A stretch of 64,000 nucleotides of DNA from NCBI RefSeq assembly GCF_948329515.1, contig NZ_CAOJCN010000008.1, positions 124,001 to 188,000 on the forward strand, read 5' to 3'. The stretch is from Cohnella rhizoplanae. GTDB taxonomy: Bacteria > Bacillota > Bacilli > Paenibacillales > Paenibacillaceae. Shown here one piece after another: positions 37,404 to 46,000 of this stretch (the first letter of the stretch is position 1; every line of letters starts with the position of its first letter). The position numbers and the translations under genes were made by a program. Under the pieces are notes generated by a model that saw only the letters and a list, made by a program, of their open reading frames with translations, had not been told where the DNA came from and made no database searches.

Positions 37404-37505
37404 TTACTGCTGCGGTTGTACGCGCAGGTTGTCATTCGCGATGACAATTCTGCCGAAACCGCTGCCTTTCTTTTGTTCGTTAACGGTTGGGGGAATCGGG
37501 AACAT
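37404..37505 (-). CDS. Candidate 33-residue small protein
   Basis: ATG at 37505 to TAA ending at 37404, with AAGGAGG eight bases upstream, one of the best ribosome sites in the window. The product is hydrophilic and basic: it starts MFPIPPTVNEQKKGSG, has a central GRIV, and ends IANDNLRVQPQQ. It has no Cys, no membrane segment and no leader peptidase motif that I recognise. It lies between two GNAT-like genes and downstream of an ABC exporter. It could be a secreted or modified peptide, a small regulator, or a translational-coupling leader; no function is claimed. Confidence 0.55.
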   Translation of the reverse strand: MFPIPPTVNEQKKGSGFGRIVIANDNLRVQPQQ

Positions 37506-37551
37506 TCGTCTCGACCTCCTTCGACAAAAATTGGATAAAGTTCCACCCTAA

Positions 37552-38067
37552 CTATACACGATTCCATTTACCCAGAACAGCCGTAATTTCAGTTACTTCG
37601 GCACTATACAAGGTCTCTTCGCCCCATGCGCCTTCCCGGACGCCGGTCGGCGCCGCGAACTTCGCGTACAGCCGATTCAAGTATTCGTTCGCGGTCTGCG
37701 CGGCCAACCGGACCTCCCTGACTTCGGGATGCCGTTCCGCGATCGAGCGAACCGTGAAGCCGAGGCCGTCCAGAAATACGCGCGTCCCGCGGTGCGAACG
37801 GGCGGCGAGCGCCAGGTCGATCAGCGCGATATCCTTATTCTCATAAGCTTCGTCCCTCGTCCCGTGGTAGTAAGCCCCGAGCCCTACAGCCTCTCCGCCT
37901 TCCTTTACCAATACGATCGTACCTTCCGTAATGTACTGGTAGACGAGCGTTACCGTGTCCATTACCGAGAAAGAAGGATGCACGTCCCGCATATGTTCGA
38001 GCAGAAAAAGGCTGGCTTGCGCAAAATCGTCGTCCGTCGCGCATATCGAGCAGTGTAGCGCCCTCAT
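37552..38067 (-). CDS. GNAT-like acetyltransferase-fold protein (paralogue 2)
   Basis: A 171-residue soluble protein with a GNAT-like pattern: an N-terminal helix pair, then IVLVKEGGEAVGLGAYYHGT (strands 2-4), ALIDLALAARSHRGTRVF (strand 4 and the start of helix 3, where the acetyl-CoA loop would be) and VREVRLAAQTANEYLNRLYAKF (strand 5 and helix 4). Many GNATs acetylate amines or peptides; the substrate here is unknown. AGGAGAG precedes the ATG, 28 bases after the ABC exporter stop. Confidence 0.65.
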   Translation of the reverse strand: MRALHCSICATDDDFAQASLFLLEHMRDVHPSFSVMDTVTLVYQYITEGTIVLVKEGGEAVGLGAYYHGTRDEAYENKDIALIDLALAARSHRGTRVFLDGLGFTVRSIAERHPEVREVRLAAQTANEYLNRLYAKFAAPTGVREGAWGEETLYSAEVTEITAVLGKWNRV

Positions 38068-38095
38068 TCGATTCTCTCCTCTCGCGGCCGCGCGG

Positions 38096-40225
38096 TTAAG
38101 TCCTTCGCTCCAGCGCGCGGGTCAATGCGTCGCGCACCTGCGGCGAGCCGCTGAGCAGCCGCTGGAACGTCTCCCTGCGCATCGACAGCAGCACGGAAGG
38201 GCCGAGCGCGCGAACGGTGGCGGTACGCGGCACTTCCTGCATGAGCGCGATCTCGCCGAAATAATCGCCGTCCTGGAGCGTCGCCACGCGTCGTTCGCCG
38301 CCATCGTCCGCCTGCTTGGTCACCTCGAATTTTCCCCGCACGATAATATAGAAGGTCTGGCCCTCCTCGCCCTCCCGGACGATGGCTTCGCCTTCCCGGC
38401 AGGTCTGCGTCGAGAAGGCGGCGGATAGGCTGTTCAGCAGCCCGGTATCGATCCCTGTCAGAAAAGGCAGCCGGGCGAGCCAGCTTGTGTCCACGTCGGC
38501 ATGCAGCCCATCCTCGGACAACGTGAATCCCTGCTGTTTGTCCCATAAACGCGCATAGGCGCCCCCTTGGCCCAGGAGCTGCTCGTGCGTGCCGCTCTCG
38601 ACGACTTCGCCCCGGTCGAACACATAGATACGGTCCGCCTGGACGACCGAGGACAAGCGGTGCGTCACCGACACGACGGTCTTGCGTCCGCGCAGCGACA
38701 GGACCAGCTCGTTGACCCGCGCCTCCGAGACCGTATCGAGCGCCGCGGTCACCTCGTCCAGCAGCAGCACGTCGGGATCGCGGAGCAGCGCCCGCGCCAG
38801 CGCGATGCGCTGGCGCTCTCCGCCGGAGAAGCTGCCCCCCTCGTGGCGGACGACCGTGTCATAGCCCTCGGGCCAGCGGGCTGCCGCTTCCTGCAAGCCG
38901 GCTCTGCGCGCGGCGTCGATCATCTCCGCCTCGGACAGGTCGCCGCGGCCGAGAAGCAGATTGTCCCTTACCGTCGTATTGAATAGGAACGTATCCTGCC
39001 CCACGAGCAGCGTCAGCTCGCGAAGCCGCCGCTCGCCGATCTCGCGCAGGTCGAAGCCATCCATGACGACCTGCCCCTGCCTCGGATCGTAGAAGCGCGC
39101 GAGCAGCTGCAGCGCCGTGCTCTTGCCCGAGCCGCTAGATCCGACAAATGCCGTATAGCTGCCGCCGGCGACGGAGAGCGAGACGCCGCTCAGCTGGTCC
39201 GTCCCTTCGCCGTAGCCGAAGGTCACGCCGTCCATCGCGATCTCGCGGATCGGGGCTGCCGGCGAGCGCGGATCGGCAGGCTCGGGCACCTCGGACTCGC
39301 GCGCCATGACCTCGCCGATCCGGGCGAAGCTGACCCGGGCCTCGATGATGCCGGGTATGAGGTAGGTCAGGTTCGTCCCGGACTGGCCGACCGTGAGGAA
39401 TAGCGTGAAGAAAGCCATGAAGCCGCCGATCGTCAGCTCGTCATGGAAGATCAGATATCCGCCGAGGCCGATCATCAGGCCGTTCAGGATCATCAGACTA
39501 ATGAGCGGCAGACGCTCCATCCATGAGGTCACAAGCCGCAAGCCCAGGCCGTTCCGCAGCATATCTCCGACGAGACGGGCAGCCGCGTCGCCGACGCGCG
39601 CCTGTTGATGGAGACTGCGGATCGTCTTGTGCCCCTTGACGGTCTCGTCGATCGCGTCCATAAAGCGCTCCTGCGATGCCTTGAGCCGCTCCTGTCCTTC
39701 TTCGGCTCTTCCCTGCAGCAGCTTGGGTCCGACGATCATCAGAGATGCGCCCGCGATCATGACCAGCGTCAGCCGCCAGTCAAGCGCGAATAGCATAACG
39801 AGTCCCAGCGCGGCGCCGAGCGTCTGCGCGAACAGCATCGGCACCGTCGCGCCTACGGCGCGCTCGACGGATGCGGTATCCGTCGTGAAGCGGGACACCA
39901 GATCGCCCGTGCCGTATCGCTGGTAGAAGGAGATCGACTGTCGCTGCACCCGCTCGAACAGATCGAGACGCAGCTTCGCGACCCCTTGGCCGACCACCCT
40001 CCCCAGCGCGTAGTCTCCGGCGAGGGATGCCGCGATCGACAGCAGCCCCGCGCCGATCAGCAAGCTCAGGATCAGCGCGAAGACGCCGCCGTCCTTGGGG
40101 ACGAACGCCTCGTCGACCAGGTACTTCAGACTGAGGGGCGCGGCGACGGCGTAGGCGGCTTCGATGAGCAGACAGAGCAGGAGCAGGGCGATAAGTCCGC
40201 GGTAAGCGGCAAAATATTTAAGCAT
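38096..40225 (-). CDS. ABC exporter fused to a cyclic-nucleotide-binding domain
   Basis: A 709-residue half-transporter: six membrane helices (about 8-310), a nucleotide-binding domain with Walker A GSSGSGKST, Q-loop, signature FSGGERQR (in place of LSGGQ), Walker B VLLLDEVTAALD and the switch His in VTHRLSS, then a C-terminal cNMP-binding domain (about 590-700, REGEAIVREGEEGQTFYIIV, GDYFGEIALMQEVPRTATV). It should act as a homodimeric exporter with nucleotide-responsive control. ATG at 40225 is chosen because GGGGAG lies just upstream. Similar ABC-cNMP fusions occur in lipid/drug and peptide exporters, so the cargo is open. First gene of the GNAT operon. Confidence 0.85.
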   Translation of the reverse strand: MLKYFAAYRGLIALLLLCLLIEAAYAVAAPLSLKYLVDEAFVPKDGGVFALILSLLIGAGLLSIAASLAGDYALGRVVGQGVAKLRLDLFERVQRQSISFYQRYGTGDLVSRFTTDTASVERAVGATVPMLFAQTLGAALGLVMLFALDWRLTLVMIAGASLMIVGPKLLQGRAEEGQERLKASQERFMDAIDETVKGHKTIRSLHQQARVGDAAARLVGDMLRNGLGLRLVTSWMERLPLISLMILNGLMIGLGGYLIFHDELTIGGFMAFFTLFLTVGQSGTNLTYLIPGIIEARVSFARIGEVMARESEVPEPADPRSPAAPIREIAMDGVTFGYGEGTDQLSGVSLSVAGGSYTAFVGSSGSGKSTALQLLARFYDPRQGQVVMDGFDLREIGERRLRELTLLVGQDTFLFNTTVRDNLLLGRGDLSEAEMIDAARRAGLQEAAARWPEGYDTVVRHEGGSFSGGERQRIALARALLRDPDVLLLDEVTAALDTVSEARVNELVLSLRGRKTVVSVTHRLSSVVQADRIYVFDRGEVVESGTHEQLLGQGGAYARLWDKQQGFTLSEDGLHADVDTSWLARLPFLTGIDTGLLNSLSAAFSTQTCREGEAIVREGEEGQTFYIIVRGKFEVTKQADDGGERRVATLQDGDYFGEIALMQEVPRTATVRALGPSVLLSMRRETFQRLLSGSPQVRDALTRALERRT

Positions 40226-40274
40226 AAAGTCTCCCCGGCCCGCTTGCGAGCAGTGATATGGATGTGTTTCTCCC

Positions 40275-40304
40275 ACCATATCGCACCTTTTTAAAAAGTG
40301 TCAA
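40275..40304 (-). promoter_or_regulatory. Promoter of the ABC-GNAT operon
   Basis: TTGACA (40299-40304), 18 bases and TATGGT (40275-40280) on the minus strand. The spacer begins with the perfect palindrome CTTTTTAAAAAG, a possible operator. Confidence 0.6.
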
Positions 40305-40320
40305 TCCTTGTCGGAACGAA

Positions 40321-40362
40321 TAAAAAAATCTCCGTTCCTTCAATGAAGAAGGAAGCGGAGAT
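40321..40362 (-). terminator. Terminator of the purine permease gene
   Basis: On the minus strand ATCTCCGCTTCCTTC and GAAGGAACGGAGAT pair with one bulge and are followed by seven T, 23 bases after the permease stop. Confidence 0.85.
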
Positions 40363-40384
40363 CGATTGCGGGAACGGATGAATA

Positions 40385-41776
40385 TCAGCCTTCCGCGCCG
40401 ATGAACACGTAACGCGCGATCACGAGCACGAACAGCACCCACATCAGCCAGTGCACCTGGTACTTCTTCTTGCCGGCCAGGTTGGCGATGACGGCCAGCA
40501 CGACGTACGAGATGATGCCGAAGGAAATGCCGTTGGCGATGTTGTAGGTGAAAGGCATCATGGCGATCGTCAGGAACGCAGGGATGCCGACGACGAGATC
40601 TTCGAAGTCGATCTCCTTGACGGACTGCATCATGAGGACGCCGACGATGATGAGCGCGGCGCTCGTTGCCGGAGACGGCACGAGCAGCGCGACCGGCGCG
40701 AGGAACAACGACAGCAGGAACAGCACGCCGGTCGTGGAGGACGTCAGGCCGGTGCGTCCGCCTTCGGCAATGCCGGCGGAGCTCTCGACGAACGCCGTCA
40801 TCGTGCTCGTGCCGAGCATGGCGCCGCCGCTCACGGCTACGGCGTCGACGAGCATCGCCTTGCCGACGAGCTTGCGCCCCTTCTCCTTGTCCTTGAAAAA
40901 GCCGGCGCGGTTCGCGGTGCCGACCATCGTGCCGAACGTGTCGAACAGCTCGACGAACGTAAACGTCGCGATCGCCGAGAGGAGACCGGTCGTCAGCAGG
41001 TCGGCGAAGTCGAAGTCCCAGAAGTTCAGCTTGCTGAAGTTCGGCACCCAATCCGAACCCTTCAACGAGTCGAAGCTAACGACGTCTACGCCCGGGATCG
41101 CGCCGATCAGCGTCGTGAGCAGAATCCCGTAGAGAATGGCGCCGCGCACTCGGAGCACCATCAACGCGCTGATGATCAGCAGGCCGAGCACGGTCAGCCA
41201 TACGGACGGCTCGGTGATGTCGCCCAGATGGAAGATCGTCTCGTTGCTGTTCAGGTTCGAGTACGAGCCTGCGGCGTAGTCGGCAAAAGGACTCAGCGAG
41301 ATCGTCAGCAGTCCGCTGCCCTTGAGGCCGATAATCGTGATGAACAGGCCAATGCCGACCGTGATCGCGTACTTGATGCTGTCCGGGATCGCCACGATCA
41401 ACATCTGGCGGATCTTGGTGACGGTCAGAATAATGAAGATAATCCCCGAGATGAATACCGCGGCCAGCGCCATGGACGGCGATATCTCATGCCCTGTCGC
41501 CTTGGACGCGACGACGGTCGTCGCAAAGTACGCGTTAAGCCCCATGCCCGGCGCGAGCGCGACCGGGAAGTTGACGAACAAGCCCATCGCGAGCGTGAAG
41601 ATGCCGGCGCCCAGCGCCGTCGCGAGGAAAATGCCGTACGTGTCGAGACCCGATCCTCCAAGCACCAGCGGATTGACCGCCAGGATGTACGCCATCGTCA
41701 TGAACGTCGTGATGCCCGCCATGATCTCCGTGCGTACGTTCGAACCGAATTCCTTCAGCTTAAAGAAACGTTCCAT
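40385..41776 (-). CDS. NCS2-family purine base permease (AzgA/PbuG type)
   Basis: A 463-residue polytopic membrane protein with about 12-13 helices. It carries AzgA/PbuG signatures: TEIMAGITTFMTMAYILAVN, PVALAPGMGLNAYF, FVELFDTFGTMVG and GGAMLGTSTMTAFVESSAG. Members import guanine, hypoxanthine or adenine with protons. Regulation by a guanine-type riboswitch in its leader supports guanine/hypoxanthine as substrate. AAGGAG lies close before the ATG. Bacillus has several such permeases (PbuG, PbuO); I do not choose between them. Confidence 0.9.
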   Translation of the reverse strand: MERFFKLKEFGSNVRTEIMAGITTFMTMAYILAVNPLVLGGSGLDTYGIFLATALGAGIFTLAMGLFVNFPVALAPGMGLNAYFATTVVASKATGHEISPSMALAAVFISGIIFIILTVTKIRQMLIVAIPDSIKYAITVGIGLFITIIGLKGSGLLTISLSPFADYAAGSYSNLNSNETIFHLGDITEPSVWLTVLGLLIISALMVLRVRGAILYGILLTTLIGAIPGVDVVSFDSLKGSDWVPNFSKLNFWDFDFADLLTTGLLSAIATFTFVELFDTFGTMVGTANRAGFFKDKEKGRKLVGKAMLVDAVAVSGGAMLGTSTMTAFVESSAGIAEGGRTGLTSSTTGVLFLLSLFLAPVALLVPSPATSAALIIVGVLMMQSVKEIDFEDLVVGIPAFLTIAMMPFTYNIANGISFGIISYVVLAVIANLAGKKKYQVHWLMWVLFVLVIARYVFIGAEG

Positions 41777-41910
41777 CGTCTCCTTAGCTCCCCTTTCGCC
41801 CAGTTAAAGTCGGCGCCACAACCAAATAACCCAGAAGATTACTCTCCTAGGTTCCGCATAAGCACGCAACATCATGCACAGGAGCCGTCCGCTCCTCTTG
41901 CCGTGCGCGC

Positions 41911-41980
41911 TTTTCGTAGCCAGGTCCTTTGCGGTGACCTTGTAGAGACATCCGGGCCGATCCCCGGAAATATACGAAAA
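41911..41980 (-). promoter_or_regulatory. Guanine-type purine riboswitch upstream of the permease
   Basis: On the minus strand: P1 TTTTCGTA/TACGAAAA (perfect), P2 TCCGGG-GATCGG-CCCGGA, joining strand GTCTCTAC, P3 AGGTC/GACCT with CACCGCAAAG-type loop, and GGCTACG closing the junction. The specificity base in the GCTA segment is C, as in guanine sensors. Variations are a 6-base P2 loop and GGCTA for GACTA. Downstream, AGGAGC/GCTCCT (near 41881-41895) forms a hairpin without a U tract, so the control mechanism is unclear. Confidence 0.85.
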
Positions 41981-42015
41981 CATATGCTGTTGTATACAGT
42001 AGTGGTCCCATGCAT

Positions 42016-42045
42016 ATTCTAGTGCCGGAATTTGTAGCGTGTCAA
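42016..42045 (-). promoter_or_regulatory. Promoter of the purine permease gene
   Basis: TTGACA (42040-42045), 18 bases and TAGAAT (42016-42021) on the minus strand, about 30 bases before the riboswitch. The rest of the 410-base gap (to 42186) is AT-rich with nothing else recognised. Confidence 0.75.
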
Positions 42046-42186
42046 CAAAAAATATGAATGTTAAAGTCTAAAACCGTCGATTATGTTAATGATCTAGCAA
42101 TATATTCTAAAGATATTCGTTCAATGTACGTTGAAAGCGGACTCAAAGTGAACAATGGGCGATTGCGCGGTTAAGATCCTATAACC

Positions 42187-42939
42187 TCATCGCAGCTTAA
42201 ACGCCAGCATGCCCAGATATTCCTTAAGCGCGAGCCCCGTCGTACCGGCCGCTCCGCTATTCGGCGCGAACATGCCGGCGTATAGGCGCAGGCGTCCTCC
42301 GCTCGCCAGATAATCGGTCGGAAAAGGCTCGGGTTCGACGCCCGCCCGGCGGAACTCTCCCATCGCGCGCGGCAGATGAAACGCGGAGGTCACGAGTACG
42401 GGATGCGACAAACCGCGTTCCCGCAGCATAGCCGCCGTATAGACGGCATTCTGCTCCGTATTGAGCGAGCGGTTTTCGACGAGGATGTCGATGTCCTGTA
42501 CGCCTAGCCCGATGAGCTGCCGTCTGGCGATGTCCGCCTCGTTGCCGCTGTCGGAGAACACTTGGCCGCCCGAGAACAGAATCGGCAGTCCCGTCATCCG
42601 ATGCAGACGAACCGCAGTCAACAGCCGATTAGCCGCCCCTCCTCCCAGATTGCCTTCGCCACCGAGATCGGGCGTCGAGCGCGTCGCCCCGCCGCCCAGC
42701 ACCACGATGACGTCGCCTTGAACGGCGTCAGGCTGATCGTATTGCCTCTCGAGCGATCGGATCAGCGTCTGGCTCGTGAGCGGTATGACGGAGAGATAGA
42801 AAAGCAGAGCGATGCCGGCGATCAGCCACGCTTGTTTGCGCGCCTTCTTCCAAAGCCATACCGCCGCCGCCAACAGCAGCAGGACGAAGATTCCCGGCGG
42901 CAGCACGAAGCTGTATATGAACTTAATGATATAAATCAG
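42187..42939 (-). CDS. YdcF/SanA-like DUF218 membrane protein
   Basis: A DUF218 protein of about 250 residues. The N-terminus has two membrane helices (IYSFVLPPGIFVLLLLAAAV and AWLIAGIALLFYLSVIPL), then the DUF218 domain: VIVVLGGGATR, LFSGGQVFSDSGNEADIAR, LNTEQNAVY and VLVTSAFHLPRAMGEFRRAG. Relatives (SanA, ElyC, YdcF) act in envelope biology. The first ordinary start is GTG at 42906, but the frame continues upstream with IYIIKFIYSF, which fits the family N-terminus; a CTG at 42939 lies seven bases after AAAGGGGG and is my preferred start, giving a rare CTG initiation. Single gene. Confidence 0.75.
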   Translation of the reverse strand: MIYIIKFIYSFVLPPGIFVLLLLAAAVWLWKKARKQAWLIAGIALLFYLSVIPLTSQTLIRSLERQYDQPDAVQGDVIVVLGGGATRSTPDLGGEGNLGGGAANRLLTAVRLHRMTGLPILFSGGQVFSDSGNEADIARRQLIGLGVQDIDILVENRSLNTEQNAVYTAAMLRERGLSHPVLVTSAFHLPRAMGEFRRAGVEPEPFPTDYLASGGRLRLYAGMFAPNSGAAGTTGLALKEYLGMLAFKLR

Positions 42940-43012
42940 CTTAATGCCCCCTTTGCCTTAAAATTTGCGAGGTTAAGTCAATCGTCTATATCATATCAAC
43001 TAACCGAGACAT

Positions 43013-43056
43013 AAAAAAATCCCCTTTATCCGCGCAATGCGCAAATAAAAAGGATT
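43013..43056 (-). terminator. Terminator of the SLH surface-protein gene
   Basis: An 18-pair stem with several G-U pairs and a 3-base ATT loop on the minus strand, followed by seven T. It lies about 20 bases after the stop at 43078. Confidence 0.85.
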
Positions 43057-43077
43057 TGCAAACTTATGACACGACTA

Positions 43078-46000
43078 TCATCCATCGATAAACCGTACCG
43101 TCAACAAGAAACGCTTAAGCATCGCGGCCGCTTCAGCCCGGGTCGCGTACGCTTGCGGCTCGAAGCGTCCGTCCGCGTTGCCTTTCACGATGCCGGCTTC
43201 TGCGACCCGCCGGGTCGCTGCGCTAGCCCAAGACGAGATGCGGTTCGCATCAGCGAAATCGACAGACTCGGATACGGCGGCAGACTCGATACCCTGCACC
43301 GCTGCCAGCGGTAGCGCATGGTCCAGCATGACCGCCATCTGCTCCCGCGTCACCCTGCCGTTCGGGTCGAAGCGGTCTGCATCCAGCCCCTTCGCCAATC
43401 CAGCCTTCACGCCGGCCGCTACCTCCGACACGTACCAAGCGGACGACGGCACATCCACGAAGCTCAAAGCTGTCGCATCCGCATCCGTTCTTATGCCCAG
43501 CGCCCGCACGAGCAGCGTGAGGAATTCCGCGCGCGTGATGGCTCCGCCAGGAGAGAACTTCGTATCCGATACGCCCTGCACGATCAGCTTCGACGCCAGC
43601 AGCTCCACGTCTTCCTTCGCCCAATGGCCATACAGGTCGTCGAACGAACGCTTTGTCGTCTCCATGATGGCATAGATGCTGTTATGCGGGGTCCTCATGG
43701 ACATTTGCTGTTTATCGTCGCTTCTCGTTCCCAGTACGGCCGGAACGAAGGAAAACGACGGAACGCTTGGGTCATACACGACGGCGGTATAGCTCTTGCC
43801 AGGCCCGATCGACGCCATGACGATAGCCCGAGCCATGTACGTGCCGCCGAAATCCGTCACTTCGATCGAGCGGCTGCCGCCCGTCACCATAATGCGATAA
43901 TCGACCGCTTGACCGACCAGCTTCATTCCCTTCGCGCCCGCGAGCCGCTCCAGTTCGGCCTTGGCCGGTCCGATCACTTGCGACGTCAGCATGCTTACCT
44001 TCATGTCCTTTAAATCGACGCCTAGCCGGGATGCCAGATCGGCCAGATCCAATACGTCAACCTGCAGCAGGAAGCTGGAGTCGTTCAGTCGCACCTCGTA
44101 TTGCAAGTTCGGGTAAACGGCGAGCTGCTCCCCAAGTCGATCGGCCGGGAAGCGTACATTCACCGCCCGTTCCGTGTCGTCGATCACCAACGTCACGGTC
44201 GGCTTGCCGGCGTTTTTCAACTGCTCCAGAATCCGGTCCATCAACGCGTCCGTCAGCTCGACCCTCTCCGTCACGGTTCCGTCCGGCTGTATTTCCTTCA
44301 CGATGTCAGAATCGGCGACACGGACCACTACGCCGCCGTCCGGCGACAGTTCAACCGTCGTACCCGGCGTGCTGACCGGATACGCGATGGAAGAGATCGT
44401 AATGACCGCTACGGACTCGTTGCCCGCGGCATCCTGGGCATACACGGTATAGTCTCCGTTCGCCTGCGCCGTGAACGCCCTCGGCTCGAGTATCGACGCT
44501 CCGGCCGCACCTCCCGCGAAGTCGGCGATCTCATGCGCTCCCAACAGCCAATTCAGCTTAACGAGCGAATTCCCCGCTGTCGCTTCGCCGTATACCGCCG
44601 CCGTCACGGCCACATCGGCCGACGTGCGCGGCGCGTCGCTCGCGCTCAGCTCAAGCGTCGGCGCCTGCCCGATCAGCCGAATGCCGCTCGTCTCGGGAAC
44701 GGCGAAGTCCGCCAGCGCATCCGCGCCGCCCGCGACGAGCGTGACGGCCGCGCCAGCCGGCAGATCAAGCCGGCCTTCGAGTGCGATGCCGTCCTCATCT
44801 ACCATACCTTCGGGCACTGTATACTTGAACGACAAGCTCGTCGTCGGTACGCCTGTCGCCCCCGTATACTCCGCGTAGACGGTGTCCGCGACGGAACCGG
44901 CTCCGAGCGCAAGCGCCAGCCGCGGCATGCCGGCGACGTTCACCTCGTCGCGATACGTCAGCGTGAAGGCGAGCGTGTCTCCTATGCCGTACAAGCCTGC
45001 GCCCGGCACGTTCAGGACGACGCCGACGACCGTCAGCCCGAACGCCGAGATCGCGTCGTTCAGCGTTGTCGTTGCCGTGTCCAATTGCGTTTGCGTCTGG
45101 TTCGCCGCATCATCCGACACCGCCTGCGCCGCATCGATCGCCGATTGCAGCGCGCTGCGAACGCTCTCCGACGCCTGGCCGAGCTCCGCTCCCTCCGGAT
45201 GATCCGCCAGCGCCTGCTCCGCCGTCAAGATCGCGGCATTCAGCGCCGCTGCATCGCCGGCTACGATCACTAATCCGTTAAACGTCGCGATCGCGCCGTT
45301 CAGCGTTGTCTTTGCAGCGTCCAATTGCGCCTGCGATCGGTGCGATGCATCGTCCGCATCCAGTTGCGCTGCGTCGATCGCCGACTGCAGCGCGTCCCGC
45401 GCGCTCTCGGGCGCTTGCCCGACGTTCGTTCCTGCCGGGTGGTCCGCCAACGCCTGCTCAGCCGTCAAGATCGCGGCATCCAGCGCCGCCGGATCGCCCG
45501 CTACGATCACTAACCCGTTAAACGTCGCGATCGCGCCGTTCAGCGTTGTCGTTGCCGTATCCAGCTGCACCTGCGTTTGATTCGTTGCGTCATCCGAGAC
45601 ATTCTGCGCCGCGTCAATCGCCGTTTGCAGCGCGTCCCGCGCGCTCGCGGACGCTTGCCCGAATCCCGTCCCCTCCGGATGATCCGCCAACGTCTGTTCC
45701 GCCGTCGTAATCGCAGCATCCAGCACATCTGGATCGCCGGCTACGATTACTAACCCATTAAACGTCGCGATTGCGCCGTTCAGCGTTGTCTTTGCCGTGT
45801 CCAATTGCGCTTGCGTCTGATTCGCTGCGTCATCCGAGATGTCCTGCGCAGCGTCGATCGCCGATTGCAGCGCGTTCCGCGCGCTCGCGGACGCTTGTCC
45901 GACGTCCGTCCCCTCGAGATGGTCCGCCAGCGCCTGCTCCGCCGTCAAGATCGCTGCATCCAGCGCCGCCGGATTGCCGGCTACGATCACTAACCCGTTA

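Noticed and set aside
37258-37551. Plus-strand open frames (about 97 and 76 residues) in the GNAT operon gap
   Set aside because: They lie antisense to the small ORF and gene ends, have no ribosome site and no domain.
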